Assembly (NCBI GenBank): GCA_034005525.1
Contig: JAVEUP010000006.1
Span: 33,970-97,969, forward strand
Length of the DNA stretch: 64,000 nt
Reading direction: 5' to 3'
Source: PWXP01 sp034005525
Lineage (GTDB): Bacteria > Planctomycetota > Planctomycetia > Pirellulales > Thermoguttaceae
The translations under genes and the position numbers were made by a program. A model generated the notes under the pieces. It had not been told where the DNA came from. It saw only the letters and a list, made by a program, of their open reading frames with translations, and did no database searches. Position 1 is the first letter of the stretch; every line of letters starts with the position of its first letter. Of this stretch, positions 24,095-33,334 are shown piece after piece.

Positions 24095-26218
24095 TCACGT
24101 TGACCGCGAGCGCCTGCGCCGGGCCAGGAAGCCAAAAAATGCCACGCCAAACATGGCGAGCACGGCTGACGACGGTTCGGGAATGTAGTGTTGCCCGGTC
24201 TCGAAGCGGACCAGGGCCCACTGCGCGTCCGACGCCCCGCCGCCCGAGTTATTGTCGCCGAATCCGATTCGGTACAACTCACTGGACAAGGAAAACACCT
24301 CCCCAGGGGCCAGGGCGCCCACGGCCCTACCGTCGACATAGTAGGTCACCAGACCACCGCCGGCCGGATCGAAGATCATCTGGTAAAGACGAAAACCCTC
24401 GGTGGGATCGACGTCGCTGAGCCGTACGGGCGCAAGGCCCGGCCCGGCGGCGTAGACGCCGGCAGCCAGGCTCCCGTTCCCGTCGACCAGGCTCATGGAC
24501 CAGGCGTTCTGCCCGTCATCGGCCCAGAAGGTGTTGTTGAACATCTCGGCAGAAGTGTTGAGCTTGGCCACGGCTGTCATGGTCCAACCTTCGGGATGGG
24601 CAAAGTTGGAGTCGTTGCCGAGCGCGCGCTGATAGTTGGCGCGGTAGCCAGCCGCCTGCTCGATCCGCCAAGAGGGTCGGCCATCGGAGCCTGGAGAAAC
24701 CTGGAATCCCGCTCCGGTGTTGTTGGTGTCGAGCGTCCAGCCTTCGTCGACCACCGGATCGTTCCGGCCCACGTGTTGCAGCACTGTGCCCGTCACGGCC
24801 GTCTGACCGATCTGATACTGCACGAAGTTCCACTGGGAATCGGCTGCTCCGCCGCCGCCGGTGTTGTCGCCGAAATAGACGCGATAGTTGGAGGATGCCA
24901 GCACCTGGGATCTGGCGACGGTTCCGATGCCGACTCCGTCGAGGTAGAACCGTGTCACGTCGGCAACCGGGTCGTGGACCATCTGGTAGGTGTGATAGTC
25001 GGCGGTAGGGTCCATTACGGCCAGGCGGGTGGCGCCGGACGAGCGATGCGTGTAGGCGCCCGCGTTGGCAACACCCGATCCGCCCACCATGCCGAGGGTC
25101 CAGTAACTACCGTCCCCAACTGCCAGCTCCGCATTGAGATGCTCGGCCCGGTTAGCCTTGGCTACGGCCGTGGCGGTCCAACCGCTCGGATCGTTGTACT
25201 GAGCTTCTGTAAGGTTGAACTCGTACCGGCCAACGACGCCGGAAACGCTCTCGATTCGCCAGTGCCGCAGCCCATCGTCGCCGGCCGAGCCCGCCACCGT
25301 GCCGGCCTGGGTCCAGCCTTCGACGGTCGGGTTAAGGTCTTCCAAGTGGCGAAAGATAATGCTTGTGTTGGTTGGTTCGATGGCCAGGTTGTCGAAGAAC
25401 GGATCGGCGATGGTTCGCCCTTCGCCGCCCATGAACCGGTTCTTCAGTAAGGAACCGGTTTGGGTGCCCGTGGCCGTACCATCGGTCACACTGGTCCGCC
25501 CCGCTGCCACCGGGCGGCCGTTTACGAACACGTGCAACTGCCTATTATTGAGCACGGCGCGCAGTTCGAAGGGCTCGTCGGCCTCCAAACGGCCGTTGCC
25601 GTTGACGTCAAAGGGAAGCCCGTTGAAGGTCGTCGGAAGACTGCCGGGGCCCTGGAAATCGGCCAACTGGGCAACGGTTTGGCTACCGGGCACAAAGGGG
25701 TTGTTGGCATACAGGACATTGATCGTACTCCCGTTACCTTCCCCCACGTAGATGCCACCGGTCGGCAGCATCTGGATGAGCACCTGGGAGCTGGTTACGC
25801 CGACGTTCGCGCCGCCTTTGCGGAGAATGTATCCACCCGAGTTGTTGGTCGTGACCAGGGTTGTACTGTTGAGGTGGAAGCGGAAGTCGGAACGTATATC
25901 GACGTTCGGCAGGGCGACCGTATCGGTAGCGTCCGGCGCCAGGAGGATTGCCTGGGCGGTATTGCTGGTTGTCGCGGGGGTTGCGATGCCGCCGCCTGCC
26001 CCGTGAAGATGGGTCTGCCCGCCGGAAATGCCCGCCGTGTCACCTCCCCCACTGCCCGCATCTCGCTCCGTCCACAAGTACCCGCCGATGGAGGTCGCCC
26101 CCATTGCGGAGCCGTCCGTCCGGTTGAAATCGTCGGCAATCAGCGCAGCCGAGGCGGGGGCCGCGCCGATGGCGCAAAGAATCGCCGCCGTCGCCAGAAA
26201 GCTAGTAAGCCGGTTCAT
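24095..26218 (-). CDS. PEP-CTERM sorted exported protein with duplicated concanavalin-like domains
   Basis: 707 aa from the ATG at 26218 (GGGAG upstream). Signal peptide about residues 1-25 (TSFLATAAILCAIGAAPASA). Three jelly-roll-like parts follow. The second and third are internal duplicates: both run from a WxxDxN/NPTVEGW start through GWTATAVAK or GWTMTAVAK, FYLDGVGIG or YYVDGRAVG, and YRVYFGDN or YRIGFGDN. The C-terminus is YIPEPSSAVLAMFGVAFFGF then RRRR, the PEP-CTERM signal for exosortase-type sorting. No exosortase gene is in the window. Likely a surface or biofilm-matrix glycan-binding protein. Confidence 0.85.
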   Translation of the reverse strand: MNRLTSFLATAAILCAIGAAPASAALIADDFNRTDGSAMGATSIGGYLWTERDAGSGGGDTAGISGGQTHLHGAGGGIATPATTSNTAQAILLAPDATDTVALPNVDIRSDFRFHLNSTTLVTTNNSGGYILRKGGANVGVTSSQVLIQMLPTGGIYVGEGNGSTINVLYANNPFVPGSQTVAQLADFQGPGSLPTTFNGLPFDVNGNGRLEADEPFELRAVLNNRQLHVFVNGRPVAAGRTSVTDGTATGTQTGSLLKNRFMGGEGRTIADPFFDNLAIEPTNTSIIFRHLEDLNPTVEGWTQAGTVAGSAGDDGLRHWRIESVSGVVGRYEFNLTEAQYNDPSGWTATAVAKANRAEHLNAELAVGDGSYWTLGMVGGSGVANAGAYTHRSSGATRLAVMDPTADYHTYQMVHDPVADVTRFYLDGVGIGTVARSQVLASSNYRVYFGDNTGGGGAADSQWNFVQYQIGQTAVTGTVLQHVGRNDPVVDEGWTLDTNNTGAGFQVSPGSDGRPSWRIEQAAGYRANYQRALGNDSNFAHPEGWTMTAVAKLNTSAEMFNNTFWADDGQNAWSMSLVDGNGSLAAGVYAAGPGLAPVRLSDVDPTEGFRLYQMIFDPAGGGLVTYYVDGRAVGALAPGEVFSLSSELYRIGFGDNNSGGGASDAQWALVRFETGQHYIPEPSSAVLAMFGVAFFGFLARRRRSRST

Positions 26219-26328
26219 CTTGTTCACTCCCAATTCTAAGATGTCCAAGGAAGAGGCAGTTCACCCCGATCGAATCAAATTCCGCATGCGGATAGGCCGT
26301 TTTGGCCAGGGGCGGCGCGGCACCGGTC

Positions 26329-29300
26329 CTAAACCCCCCGCCGTTTGCGGCGGAACCCGGCCAGCACGAGCGCGAGCCCGCCGGCCAGCAGCATCAGCGC
26401 GGTGCCCGGCTCGGGCACGACGGCGAACTGGCTGTTGTGGTTCAGCACGGCCCAGGCGAAGTGGTTCGCGGTATCGACGCCGTGGTAGCCCAGCGTGAAG
26501 TGTTCGGCTGGGTCGTACGCGGCGTCGAAGAACATCGGCGTTCCGCCAGTGTTGCCCGCCACGGCGTTGACCCATCCGTCGCCGTCGAGCCACGCCAGGT
26601 AGGCGCTTGCACCCCAGTTGGGATCGTACGACATGTGGAGCACGTAGGTGTCGTCGCCGGAGCCTTCGAGGCTGAGCACGTCGCTAATCAGCGTACCCTT
26701 CTCTCCGCTGGCTCCTTGCCGCCACGCCATGGCCACGGTGCGGTCGGCGCCGGCCGTGCCGCCGAGCAGTTCGGCGGTGGTGGCGAAGTCGCCGCCGGCG
26801 ATTGCTGAGCCCATGCCGTAACCGGATCCGTTACCCACCGCCAGTTCGATACGCGGGTCGTTGGCGCCGAAGGTAGTGCCGGCGCTATGGATGTGGATGT
26901 CGGCAGGGCCGATATTGGCCAGCGAACCGGGAACGCTCAACAGGCCCGCCTCAACGATGGTCGTGCCGGCGTACGTGTTGTCACGGAGCAATTCAAAGGC
27001 TCCCTCACCGCGCTTCACCAGGGCCAGGTTATTGCCGCCGGCCCGCCCGATGACGCCGTCGTACACATTCGTCCCGGATGCAATGTTCAGGGTCAGGGTC
27101 GACTGCGTGGTGGTGTTGCTGTTGTAGACGTTCAGGTAAGGGCTTGTGCCGCTTTCCCGCACCAAACCCGCCAGTTCCTGGTTGAAACCGTTCAGGTCGA
27201 ACAGTCCGGCGTACTGGTTACTGCTGCTAACAAACCCCAGACTTAGGCTCGTCATTACCGGCAGGGCATTGTCGATGCCAAGCCGCACAATGCCATTGTT
27301 GGCGTTCATGGCGCCATAAATGTGCGTTGCGCCCATATAGGTACTCTGAGCATTGAGGGTCATCACGTGGGTGGCTTGCGAGGAAAGCCGCATCAACGAT
27401 GTCGCGCTCCCGCCCTCGATTACCCCGTTGAGCGTGATACTCCCGGAATTGGTGCCGATGCTGCCGATGCCGCCATCGGCCAAGTGGAAGGTCCGATTGG
27501 TGGTCATGTTGCCGCCGGTGTGCCAAATCGAACCGAGATTGCCGCCGGCGCTGCCGAGCACGATCGGGACTCCCTCACTGCCTTTTCCAAGCGAACTCGG
27601 CACGCCGAAATTGGCAAGGACGGTGGTGCGCATGACCCCGCGGCTGATGGTGGTGGCGCCGGTGTACGTGTTGACGCCGGACAATGCCAGTTGTCCGCCG
27701 CCGGTTTTGGTCAGGCCGAGATAATCGCCGCCGTCCCGCCCGATGACGCCCGCAAAGGTGTTGATGCCGGAGGCGATGTTCAGCGTCAAAGTGGACTCTG
27801 TAGTTGTGTCGCTGTTGAACACGTTGGTCTCCGCGGCGGCCAGACCGGTCCGCACCAAGCCTGCCAGTTGCTGGTCGAATTCGTTCAGATCGAGCAGCCC
27901 GAAGTTGTCGGAGCCTGCGAGTCCCAGCGTTACGCTCGTGGACGTGGGCAAGGCGTTATGGGCCCCTATTCGAAGCGTTCCGTTCTGGACGGCGGTGGCG
28001 CCGGAGTAGGTGTTGGCGCCGGACAATTCCAAGATGCCCTCGCCGGTCTTCACCAGGGCGAGGTTATTGCCGCCGGCCCTTCCGATGACGCCGTCGTAGG
28101 TGTTCGTGCCCGAGGCGATATTCAGAGTCAGCGTGGATTGCGTGCTGCTGCTGTTGAACACGTGGACGTGCGGGCTCGTTGCGCCGCTCTCGCGCGTCAG
28201 CCCGGCCAGTTGTTGATTGAAGCCGTTGAGGTCTAGAAGACCGGAGTACAGGTTGCCGCCGCTGTTGAGCCCCAATCGCAGGTTCGTTGAGGTGGGCAGG
28301 GCATGATCGGTTCCCAGGCGGACGACGCCGGCATCGGCGTTTATGGCGCCATAGATGTGGGTTGAGCCCAGATAGGTATTGGCAGCGTTGAGGGTCATCG
28401 TGCTGCTGCCCTGCGCGCTGAACTGCATTCGGGAGGCCGCACTTCCACCATCGACTGCACCGTTGAGGGTGACGTCGGCCGCTTGGCTGCGAATGCTTCC
28501 AGAACCGCCGGCGGCTATGCGGAAGGTTCGATCGGTGGCAACAGACCCGCCGGTGTACCAAAGGACGCCTTCAGCGCCGCTCGCGCTGCCCAGAATGACC
28601 GGCGTTCCCACAGTGCCCTGTCCCAGCGAGCCGGGCTCGCCGAAATTGGCCAGGGAGTTGGCGGCCAAGACTCCGGCGGCAATCGTGGTGGCCCCGGTGT
28701 ACGTGTTGGCGCCGAGCAAGTCCAACCTGCCCCCGCCGGCCTTCACCACGGCCAGGTTGTTGCCGCCGGCCCTTCCGATGACGCCGTCGTAGGTGTTCGT
28801 TCCGGAGGCGATGTTCAGGGTCAGGATCGACTGCGTGGTCGTGTTGCTGTTGTAGACGTTCAGGTAAGAGCTTGTCGCGCCGCTCTGCCGCACCAGCCCC
28901 GCTAGTTGCTGGTTGAACCCATTCAGGTCGAGCAGACCCGAATAGGGAGTGCTGCCACTGTTGAAACCCAGGCTCAGGCTCGTGGTGGTGGGAAGTGCGT
29001 TGTCAATTCCAAGCCGCACGACGCCGGAGTTGACGTTGCTAGCGCCGTAAATGTGGGTTGTACCCACGTACGTACTTGCGGCGTTGAGGGTCATCGTACT
29101 TGAGCCCTGCGAGCTGAACCTCATGTTGGAGGTCGCGCTGCCGCCTCCGACTCCGCCGTTGAGCGTTATGCTCCCACTGGCGGCGCCAATGCTGCCGGAG
29201 CCGCCAGTGGCTACGTGGAAGGTCCGATCGGTAGCTACGTTCCCACCAGTGTACCAGATGGTGCCCTGGTTGCCGCCCGCGCTGCCGAGAACGATCGGGA

Positions 29301-31635
29301 CTCCGGCAGTGCCGCGCCCCAGGGTGCTGGGCATACCGAAGTTGGCCAGAACACTGGTGCGTAAGGTCCCCACAGCGATGGTCGTGGCGCCGGTGTACGT
29401 GTTGGCGCCGGACAACTGCAACTGCCCCGCGCCGGTTTTTGTCAACCCAAGATTGTCGCCGCCGGCCCGTCCGACGACGCCGTCGAAGGTGTTGGTGCCG
29501 GAGGCGATGTTCAGCGTCAGGGTGGACTCTGTAGTTGTGTCGCTGTTGAACACGTTGGTCTCCGCGGCGCTCAAGCCGGTCCGCACCAAGCCTGCCAATT
29601 GCTGATCGAATCCGTTCAGATCGAGCAGCCCGGGGTTGTCGGAGCCTGCGAGTCCTAAAGTCACGGTCGTGGAGGTGGGTAGTGCATTGTCAGCCCCTAT
29701 TCGAAGCGTTCCGTTGCGCACGGCGGTGGTGCCGGTGTAGCTGTTGGCGCCGGACAATTCCAAGATGCCCTCGCCGGTCTTCACCAGGGCGAGGTTGTTT
29801 TCCGTTGCCCCCCTTCCGATACGACCGACGTAGGTATTCGTTCCCGACGCGACGTTCAGCGTGAGCGTTGACTGCGTAGTACTATTGCTGTTGAACACGC
29901 TTATCCACGAATCGGGCGCGGTCGAACTGCTTGTCTTCACCAGCCCGGCGAGTTCCTGGTTGTTCCCGTTGAGGTCAAGGTACCCCGGATGGGCAAGGTT
30001 TCCCAACTGCACGGTCGTTGTGGTCGGCAGGGCATTGGAAACTCCCAGTCGCACAACCCCTTGGTTGCTGCTGGGATTGCCCGAGATGCGAGTCGTCCCC
30101 AAGTAGGTATTCTGGGCATTCACGGAGTAGACGCCGGTGCCCTGCATGTTAAACGCCATCATCGACATGTCGCTCCCACCGCTGATGACGCCATTAAGGT
30201 TCACCTGGCCGTTCACGGTGCCGATGGAGGCGGCACCGCCCTCGGCCACATAAAAGGTCCGGTTTGTAGTATGCGTGCCTTCATCGATCCAAATACTCGC
30301 CGTTTCGCCGGGGCTGCCCAGAAGAATCGGCGTACCCACGGTACCCTGGCCGAAGGAGCTATTCTGGCCGAAGTTTGCAAGCGACATCACACGGAGCGTG
30401 CCGCCGGCCAATTGCACCTGCCCCGTGAACGACTGGCCGCCGTGTATCCGTTGATTCGAGCCACTCCTGTTAAAGATCAAGCCGCCGGTGCCGCCCAAGA
30501 CTCCGCTGTTGATCGTGATCCAGGCCGTTCCCGCGGCGTCGATAACCATGCCGCCGGTCATGTCGATGCGCCCGCCGCCGCTGGTGAACGTAATGTCTCC
30601 TCGATTGACGTGGACGAATCCGGGGCGGACGTCCTCGCCGACGGTGACCGTAAAGCCGCCGCCGGTCAGGGTTGAATGGAACACGGCGTTCGTGCCGTCC
30701 GTCCATGCGGCCGGATCGGTCCCTGCGGTGCCGCTGCTCCAAAGGGCATTGCTTGCGGTCCACGTTCGGGAGCCGCCCTGCAAGCCGGCGTCCGAGCTGA
30801 GGTCGTAGTAAAGCGGCGCCGTCATGTACTTCTGCGTCAGGTACGCCTCCACCTGGGCGCGGTCGGCGGCGCTCAGCGCGGTGTCGTACAGGATTATTTC
30901 GGCAATGTGGCCGTTATACCATTGACCTGCCGAGTCGCTGCTAGAGCCGATCCCAAGCGCCTTGTTCACGGTCTGATGAACGGTCGTCCCGGCCGGTTTT
31001 GCGTTGCCGTTGACATAGAGGGTTCCCGTGTTGCCAATGGTGTCGCTGACGTAGCTGAGAACATACGGCGTGTTTGCGGAGAAGTTGGAGGAGTCGGTGG
31101 ACGTGCCGTGGCCGGCGGCGGCGTGCCGCCACGACGCTTGAAAGTTGTCGAATACCTCGGGAGAGGTTGGGACCGTGGTGGCGCGAATTCCCCATGCGTC
31201 GTTGGCGCCATACGAGCTGTCCACCTGGGCCACGATCCACGGGTACCGCGTGGTCTGCGGCGATGCCTTCGGGGCGGTCACCACAAACGCCGTACGGACC
31301 AGGCCGGAAGAAAAGGCGGCGGTCACCATCGATTGGCTGCTGCCGTTGAAATCCACTGCCGGCATGTAGCCCATCGCCGTGACCGTGGACCGGTAGATCG
31401 GCTGCCGGGCCGCGGTGCCCTGGGTCGCGTCGAGTCCGGACGTACCCAAATCGGCCCACGTGCCCACGGCCGTGCCGGCGGCGGGGTTGTTGCCGGGCCC
31501 AAGCCCGGTCAGGTCGCCCGCGTCGAACCAGAGCTGAAGTCCGGGAATGTCCGAGGGGACGAAGGCGGCCATGGCGGCACCGCCACAAAGGCCGAGCCCA
31601 AGCACGGCTGCCATAAGGATGCTTACGTGACGCAT
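26329..31635 (-). CDS. giant autotransporter-type beta-strand-repeat PEP-CTERM protein
   Basis: 1768 aa from the ATG at 31635, which follows GGAGGTCTTCC; an upstream frame extension lacks coding features. Residues 1-23 are a signal peptide. Residues about 28-240 are a LamG-like domain (DIPGLQLWFDAGDLTG to AQVEAYLTQKYM). The bulk is repeats of the PATR type (SGANTYTGATTI, LTLNIASGTNTYDGVIGRAG, DNALPTTTSLSLGFNSG), each long unit about 130-250 residues. The end, VVPEPGTALMLLAGGLALVL then RKRR, is a PEP-CTERM signal. Probably a long beta-helical surface adhesin. Near-identical DNA repeats inside make it prone to recombination. Confidence 0.88.
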   Translation of the reverse strand: MRHVSILMAAVLGLGLCGGAAMAAFVPSDIPGLQLWFDAGDLTGLGPGNNPAAGTAVGTWADLGTSGLDATQGTAARQPIYRSTVTAMGYMPAVDFNGSSQSMVTAAFSSGLVRTAFVVTAPKASPQTTRYPWIVAQVDSSYGANDAWGIRATTVPTSPEVFDNFQASWRHAAAGHGTSTDSSNFSANTPYVLSYVSDTIGNTGTLYVNGNAKPAGTTVHQTVNKALGIGSSSDSAGQWYNGHIAEIILYDTALSAADRAQVEAYLTQKYMTAPLYYDLSSDAGLQGGSRTWTASNALWSSGTAGTDPAAWTDGTNAVFHSTLTGGGFTVTVGEDVRPGFVHVNRGDITFTSGGGRIDMTGGMVIDAAGTAWITINSGVLGGTGGLIFNRSGSNQRIHGGQSFTGQVQLAGGTLRVMSLANFGQNSSFGQGTVGTPILLGSPGETASIWIDEGTHTTNRTFYVAEGGAASIGTVNGQVNLNGVISGGSDMSMMAFNMQGTGVYSVNAQNTYLGTTRISGNPSSNQGVVRLGVSNALPTTTTVQLGNLAHPGYLDLNGNNQELAGLVKTSSSTAPDSWISVFNSNSTTQSTLTLNVASGTNTYVGRIGRGATENNLALVKTGEGILELSGANSYTGTTAVRNGTLRIGADNALPTSTTVTLGLAGSDNPGLLDLNGFDQQLAGLVRTGLSAAETNVFNSDTTTESTLTLNIASGTNTFDGVVGRAGGDNLGLTKTGAGQLQLSGANTYTGATTIAVGTLRTSVLANFGMPSTLGRGTAGVPIVLGSAGGNQGTIWYTGGNVATDRTFHVATGGSGSIGAASGSITLNGGVGGGSATSNMRFSSQGSSTMTLNAASTYVGTTHIYGASNVNSGVVRLGIDNALPTTTSLSLGFNSGSTPYSGLLDLNGFNQQLAGLVRQSGATSSYLNVYNSNTTTQSILTLNIASGTNTYDGVIGRAGGNNLAVVKAGGGRLDLLGANTYTGATTIAAGVLAANSLANFGEPGSLGQGTVGTPVILGSASGAEGVLWYTGGSVATDRTFRIAAGGSGSIRSQAADVTLNGAVDGGSAASRMQFSAQGSSTMTLNAANTYLGSTHIYGAINADAGVVRLGTDHALPTSTNLRLGLNSGGNLYSGLLDLNGFNQQLAGLTRESGATSPHVHVFNSSSTQSTLTLNIASGTNTYDGVIGRAGGNNLALVKTGEGILELSGANTYSGATAVQNGTLRIGAHNALPTSTSVTLGLAGSDNFGLLDLNEFDQQLAGLVRTGLAAAETNVFNSDTTTESTLTLNIASGINTFAGVIGRDGGDYLGLTKTGGGQLALSGVNTYTGATTISRGVMRTTVLANFGVPSSLGKGSEGVPIVLGSAGGNLGSIWHTGGNMTTNRTFHLADGGIGSIGTNSGSITLNGVIEGGSATSLMRLSSQATHVMTLNAQSTYMGATHIYGAMNANNGIVRLGIDNALPVMTSLSLGFVSSSNQYAGLFDLNGFNQELAGLVRESGTSPYLNVYNSNTTTQSTLTLNIASGTNVYDGVIGRAGGNNLALVKRGEGAFELLRDNTYAGTTIVEAGLLSVPGSLANIGPADIHIHSAGTTFGANDPRIELAVGNGSGYGMGSAIAGGDFATTAELLGGTAGADRTVAMAWRQGASGEKGTLISDVLSLEGSGDDTYVLHMSYDPNWGASAYLAWLDGDGWVNAVAGNTGGTPMFFDAAYDPAEHFTLGYHGVDTANHFAWAVLNHNSQFAVVPEPGTALMLLAGGLALVLAGFRRKRRGV

Positions 31636-31819
31636 GGAAGACCTCCGATCGAAAGAGTGAGCAGCCGTCAACGGCCTCGAAAAACACCGTAAGAACGAAC
31701 TGCATCGTGGCGATTTCAAAGTGGCTACCTGGTATTGCGAAATCCTGTATTGCTCTCTACCGCTTCCCCGCTTCTTCCTCTCCTCCAGACCCGAATGGCG
31801 TCGTCGGTGGTTCACTCGT

Positions 31820-32269
31820 CTACGGCGTTTCCACTCGCGGCGCCTCCCCCTGCGTTCCGACAAAGTTGAACGTATTCCTTCCCGCCCGGACCTCGACCGA
31901 CAACTCACTTTGCACGTTCCAGGAGGGCGGCAGTAATGGGCGGTAGTAAACCGGGGAATGCTGATCAGCTTCCGGCCCCTCATCGGCGGCGGCCGCATCA
32001 CCGGCCGCAATGCGCACCCGGTAAGTCCCCGGCGTCAGCCCCAACGTGCCGCTCGCGCGATAGGCGCCGTCGCGAATGGCCACGTTGCGGGCTGGTCCGG
32101 TTGCCGCCGCTGGCTCGAACGAGACCATGCCGGCGGGCACCGGCTTCCCGTCGAAGACGACCGTGCCCTGCACGTCGCCCCGCGGTTCACCGCCACCACA
32201 GCCCGACAGGAGGGCAATCAGCGCCGCTGCCACCCCAAAGAGCATGCGGTTTCTCACTGTAGTTTGCAT
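31820..32269 (-). CDS. small lipoprotein with carboxypeptidase-regulatory-like domain
   Basis: 149 aa from the ATG at 32269, with GAGGAG upstream. Lipobox LLSGC at about residue 21-25 after a hydrophobic stretch (LFGVAAALIALLSGC). The rest is one Ig-like fold (VQGTVVFDGKPVPAGMVSFE, GTYRVRIAAG). In Planctomycetota such a lipoprotein very often follows a DUF1559 gene, as it does here (20 bases after). The pair probably forms part of an envelope or pseudopilus-related structure. Confidence 0.8.
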   Translation of the reverse strand: MQTTVRNRMLFGVAAALIALLSGCGGGEPRGDVQGTVVFDGKPVPAGMVSFEPAAATGPARNVAIRDGAYRASGTLGLTPGTYRVRIAAGDAAAADEGPEADQHSPVYYRPLLPPSWNVQSELSVEVRAGRNTFNFVGTQGEAPRVETP

Positions 32270-32288
32270 CGTTCCATTTCTCCTCGAA

Positions 32289-33278
32289 TCAGAACTCCCC
32301 AAGAACCTCGTTGCCGCGGGTTGTGCCCAGGGCCTGCCAGGTGTTCCATGCGATGTTGTCGCTTATGAAGTGACCGGACCCGTCGAGCATGCACACGTTC
32401 ACTCCGCCAGGATGCATGCTGCGGGCAGCCATGGCACTCGGCCCGCCGGCAACCGTCGCCGAGATGCACGGGGCGTTCTTTGCAGGAACACAGCATCGGT
32501 AGCTGTCGGGGGTGATGTCGGGATCGGGCGTGTTCGGCGGAAGCCACGTCGTGAACCAGCAGAAGGCCGCATGGAACACGCCGCCGCGAATGTCTCGATA
32601 TTCATGCACAGAGCCGTCGCGGGCGCCTTTGAGGCATTCAGCGAATGCCAGGGTATTGCTCAAGCCATCGGTCACCTCGGAAATGGCGACATACCGGAAC
32701 TTGCTGTTGTTCTCCCAGGTGGCGATGATGAACGGCTGGCCCCCGTTTTCAACGGTGTCCGAGCCCATCGTTCGCGACGGGAGCACGTTAAGGTTCCACG
32801 AGGTGGTGCCCTGCACGCCCACGTTACCCGCGTTGCAGGCGTAGTCCCCGCGCCACGAGCCGGTGGCGGTCGAGTCGGCAGCCTCGCCCGGGTCGCTCGG
32901 ACAGGTCAAGGTGTCCACGACGCTTTCTGCGATTTTCCAGTTGTCGCCGTAGTGGTAGAAGATTTTCGGATCCCAGATATCGTACAGGGCCTTCTGCTCG
33001 ATATACGGCAGGATGGCGTGGTACCAGGTTTCGCCATGCGGGTTGCGTCCACCGGCCGGCAGCCGCTTGTTAACGTCCAGGTACAAGTGCATGGCGAGCC
33101 CGATCTGCTTCAGGTTGTTCGTGCATTGCATGCGACGAGCCGCCTCGCGGGCGCTTTGCACCGCGGGCAGCAGCAGGGCGATCAGGATGCCGATGATCGC
33201 GATGACCACGAGGAGTTCGACCAGGGTAAAACCCGATCTTGGATTCTGGATTCTGGATTTTGGATTGCCGGCAACCAT
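32289..33278 (-). CDS. DUF1559 domain-containing pseudopilin (H-X9-DG protein)
   Basis: 329 aa. The prepilin leader ends in SGFTLVELLVVIAIIGILIA, with cleavage expected between Gly and Phe. It continues into the planctomycetal AREAARRMQCTNNLKQIGLA segment, and HPGGVNVCMLDGS near residue 297 is the H-X9-DG motif. The N-terminal leader NPKSRIQNPRSG is encoded by 7-bp tandem repeats (33239-33267). DUF1559 proteins are hugely expanded in Planctomycetota; their function is poorly known, and a link to large-polymer uptake has been proposed. It lies directly downstream of the GntR-type regulator gene. Confidence 0.92.
   Translation of the reverse strand: MVAGNPKSRIQNPRSGFTLVELLVVIAIIGILIALLLPAVQSAREAARRMQCTNNLKQIGLAMHLYLDVNKRLPAGGRNPHGETWYHAILPYIEQKALYDIWDPKIFYHYGDNWKIAESVVDTLTCPSDPGEAADSTATGSWRGDYACNAGNVGVQGTTSWNLNVLPSRTMGSDTVENGGQPFIIATWENNSKFRYVAISEVTDGLSNTLAFAECLKGARDGSVHEYRDIRGGVFHAAFCWFTTWLPPNTPDPDITPDSYRCCVPAKNAPCISATVAGGPSAMAARSMHPGGVNVCMLDGSGHFISDNIAWNTWQALGTTRGNEVLGEF
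33239..33267. repeat. 7-bp tandem repeat inside the pseudopilin leader
   Basis: Four tandem units of TGGATTC, TGGATTC, TGGATTT, TGGATTG on the plus strand encode the polar leader of the DUF1559 protein. Unit gain or loss would shift frame unless in threes. Confidence 0.7.
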
Positions 33279-33334
33279 GGGCCACTCCGTTGGATACTGT
33301 GACGAATGTCGAATGAATGATGAAGCTCGGTTAC

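Noticed and set aside
26900..30400. Regularly spaced repeats that could suggest a CRISPR array
   Set aside because: Repeats are long, in frame and code for beta-strand units of one protein.
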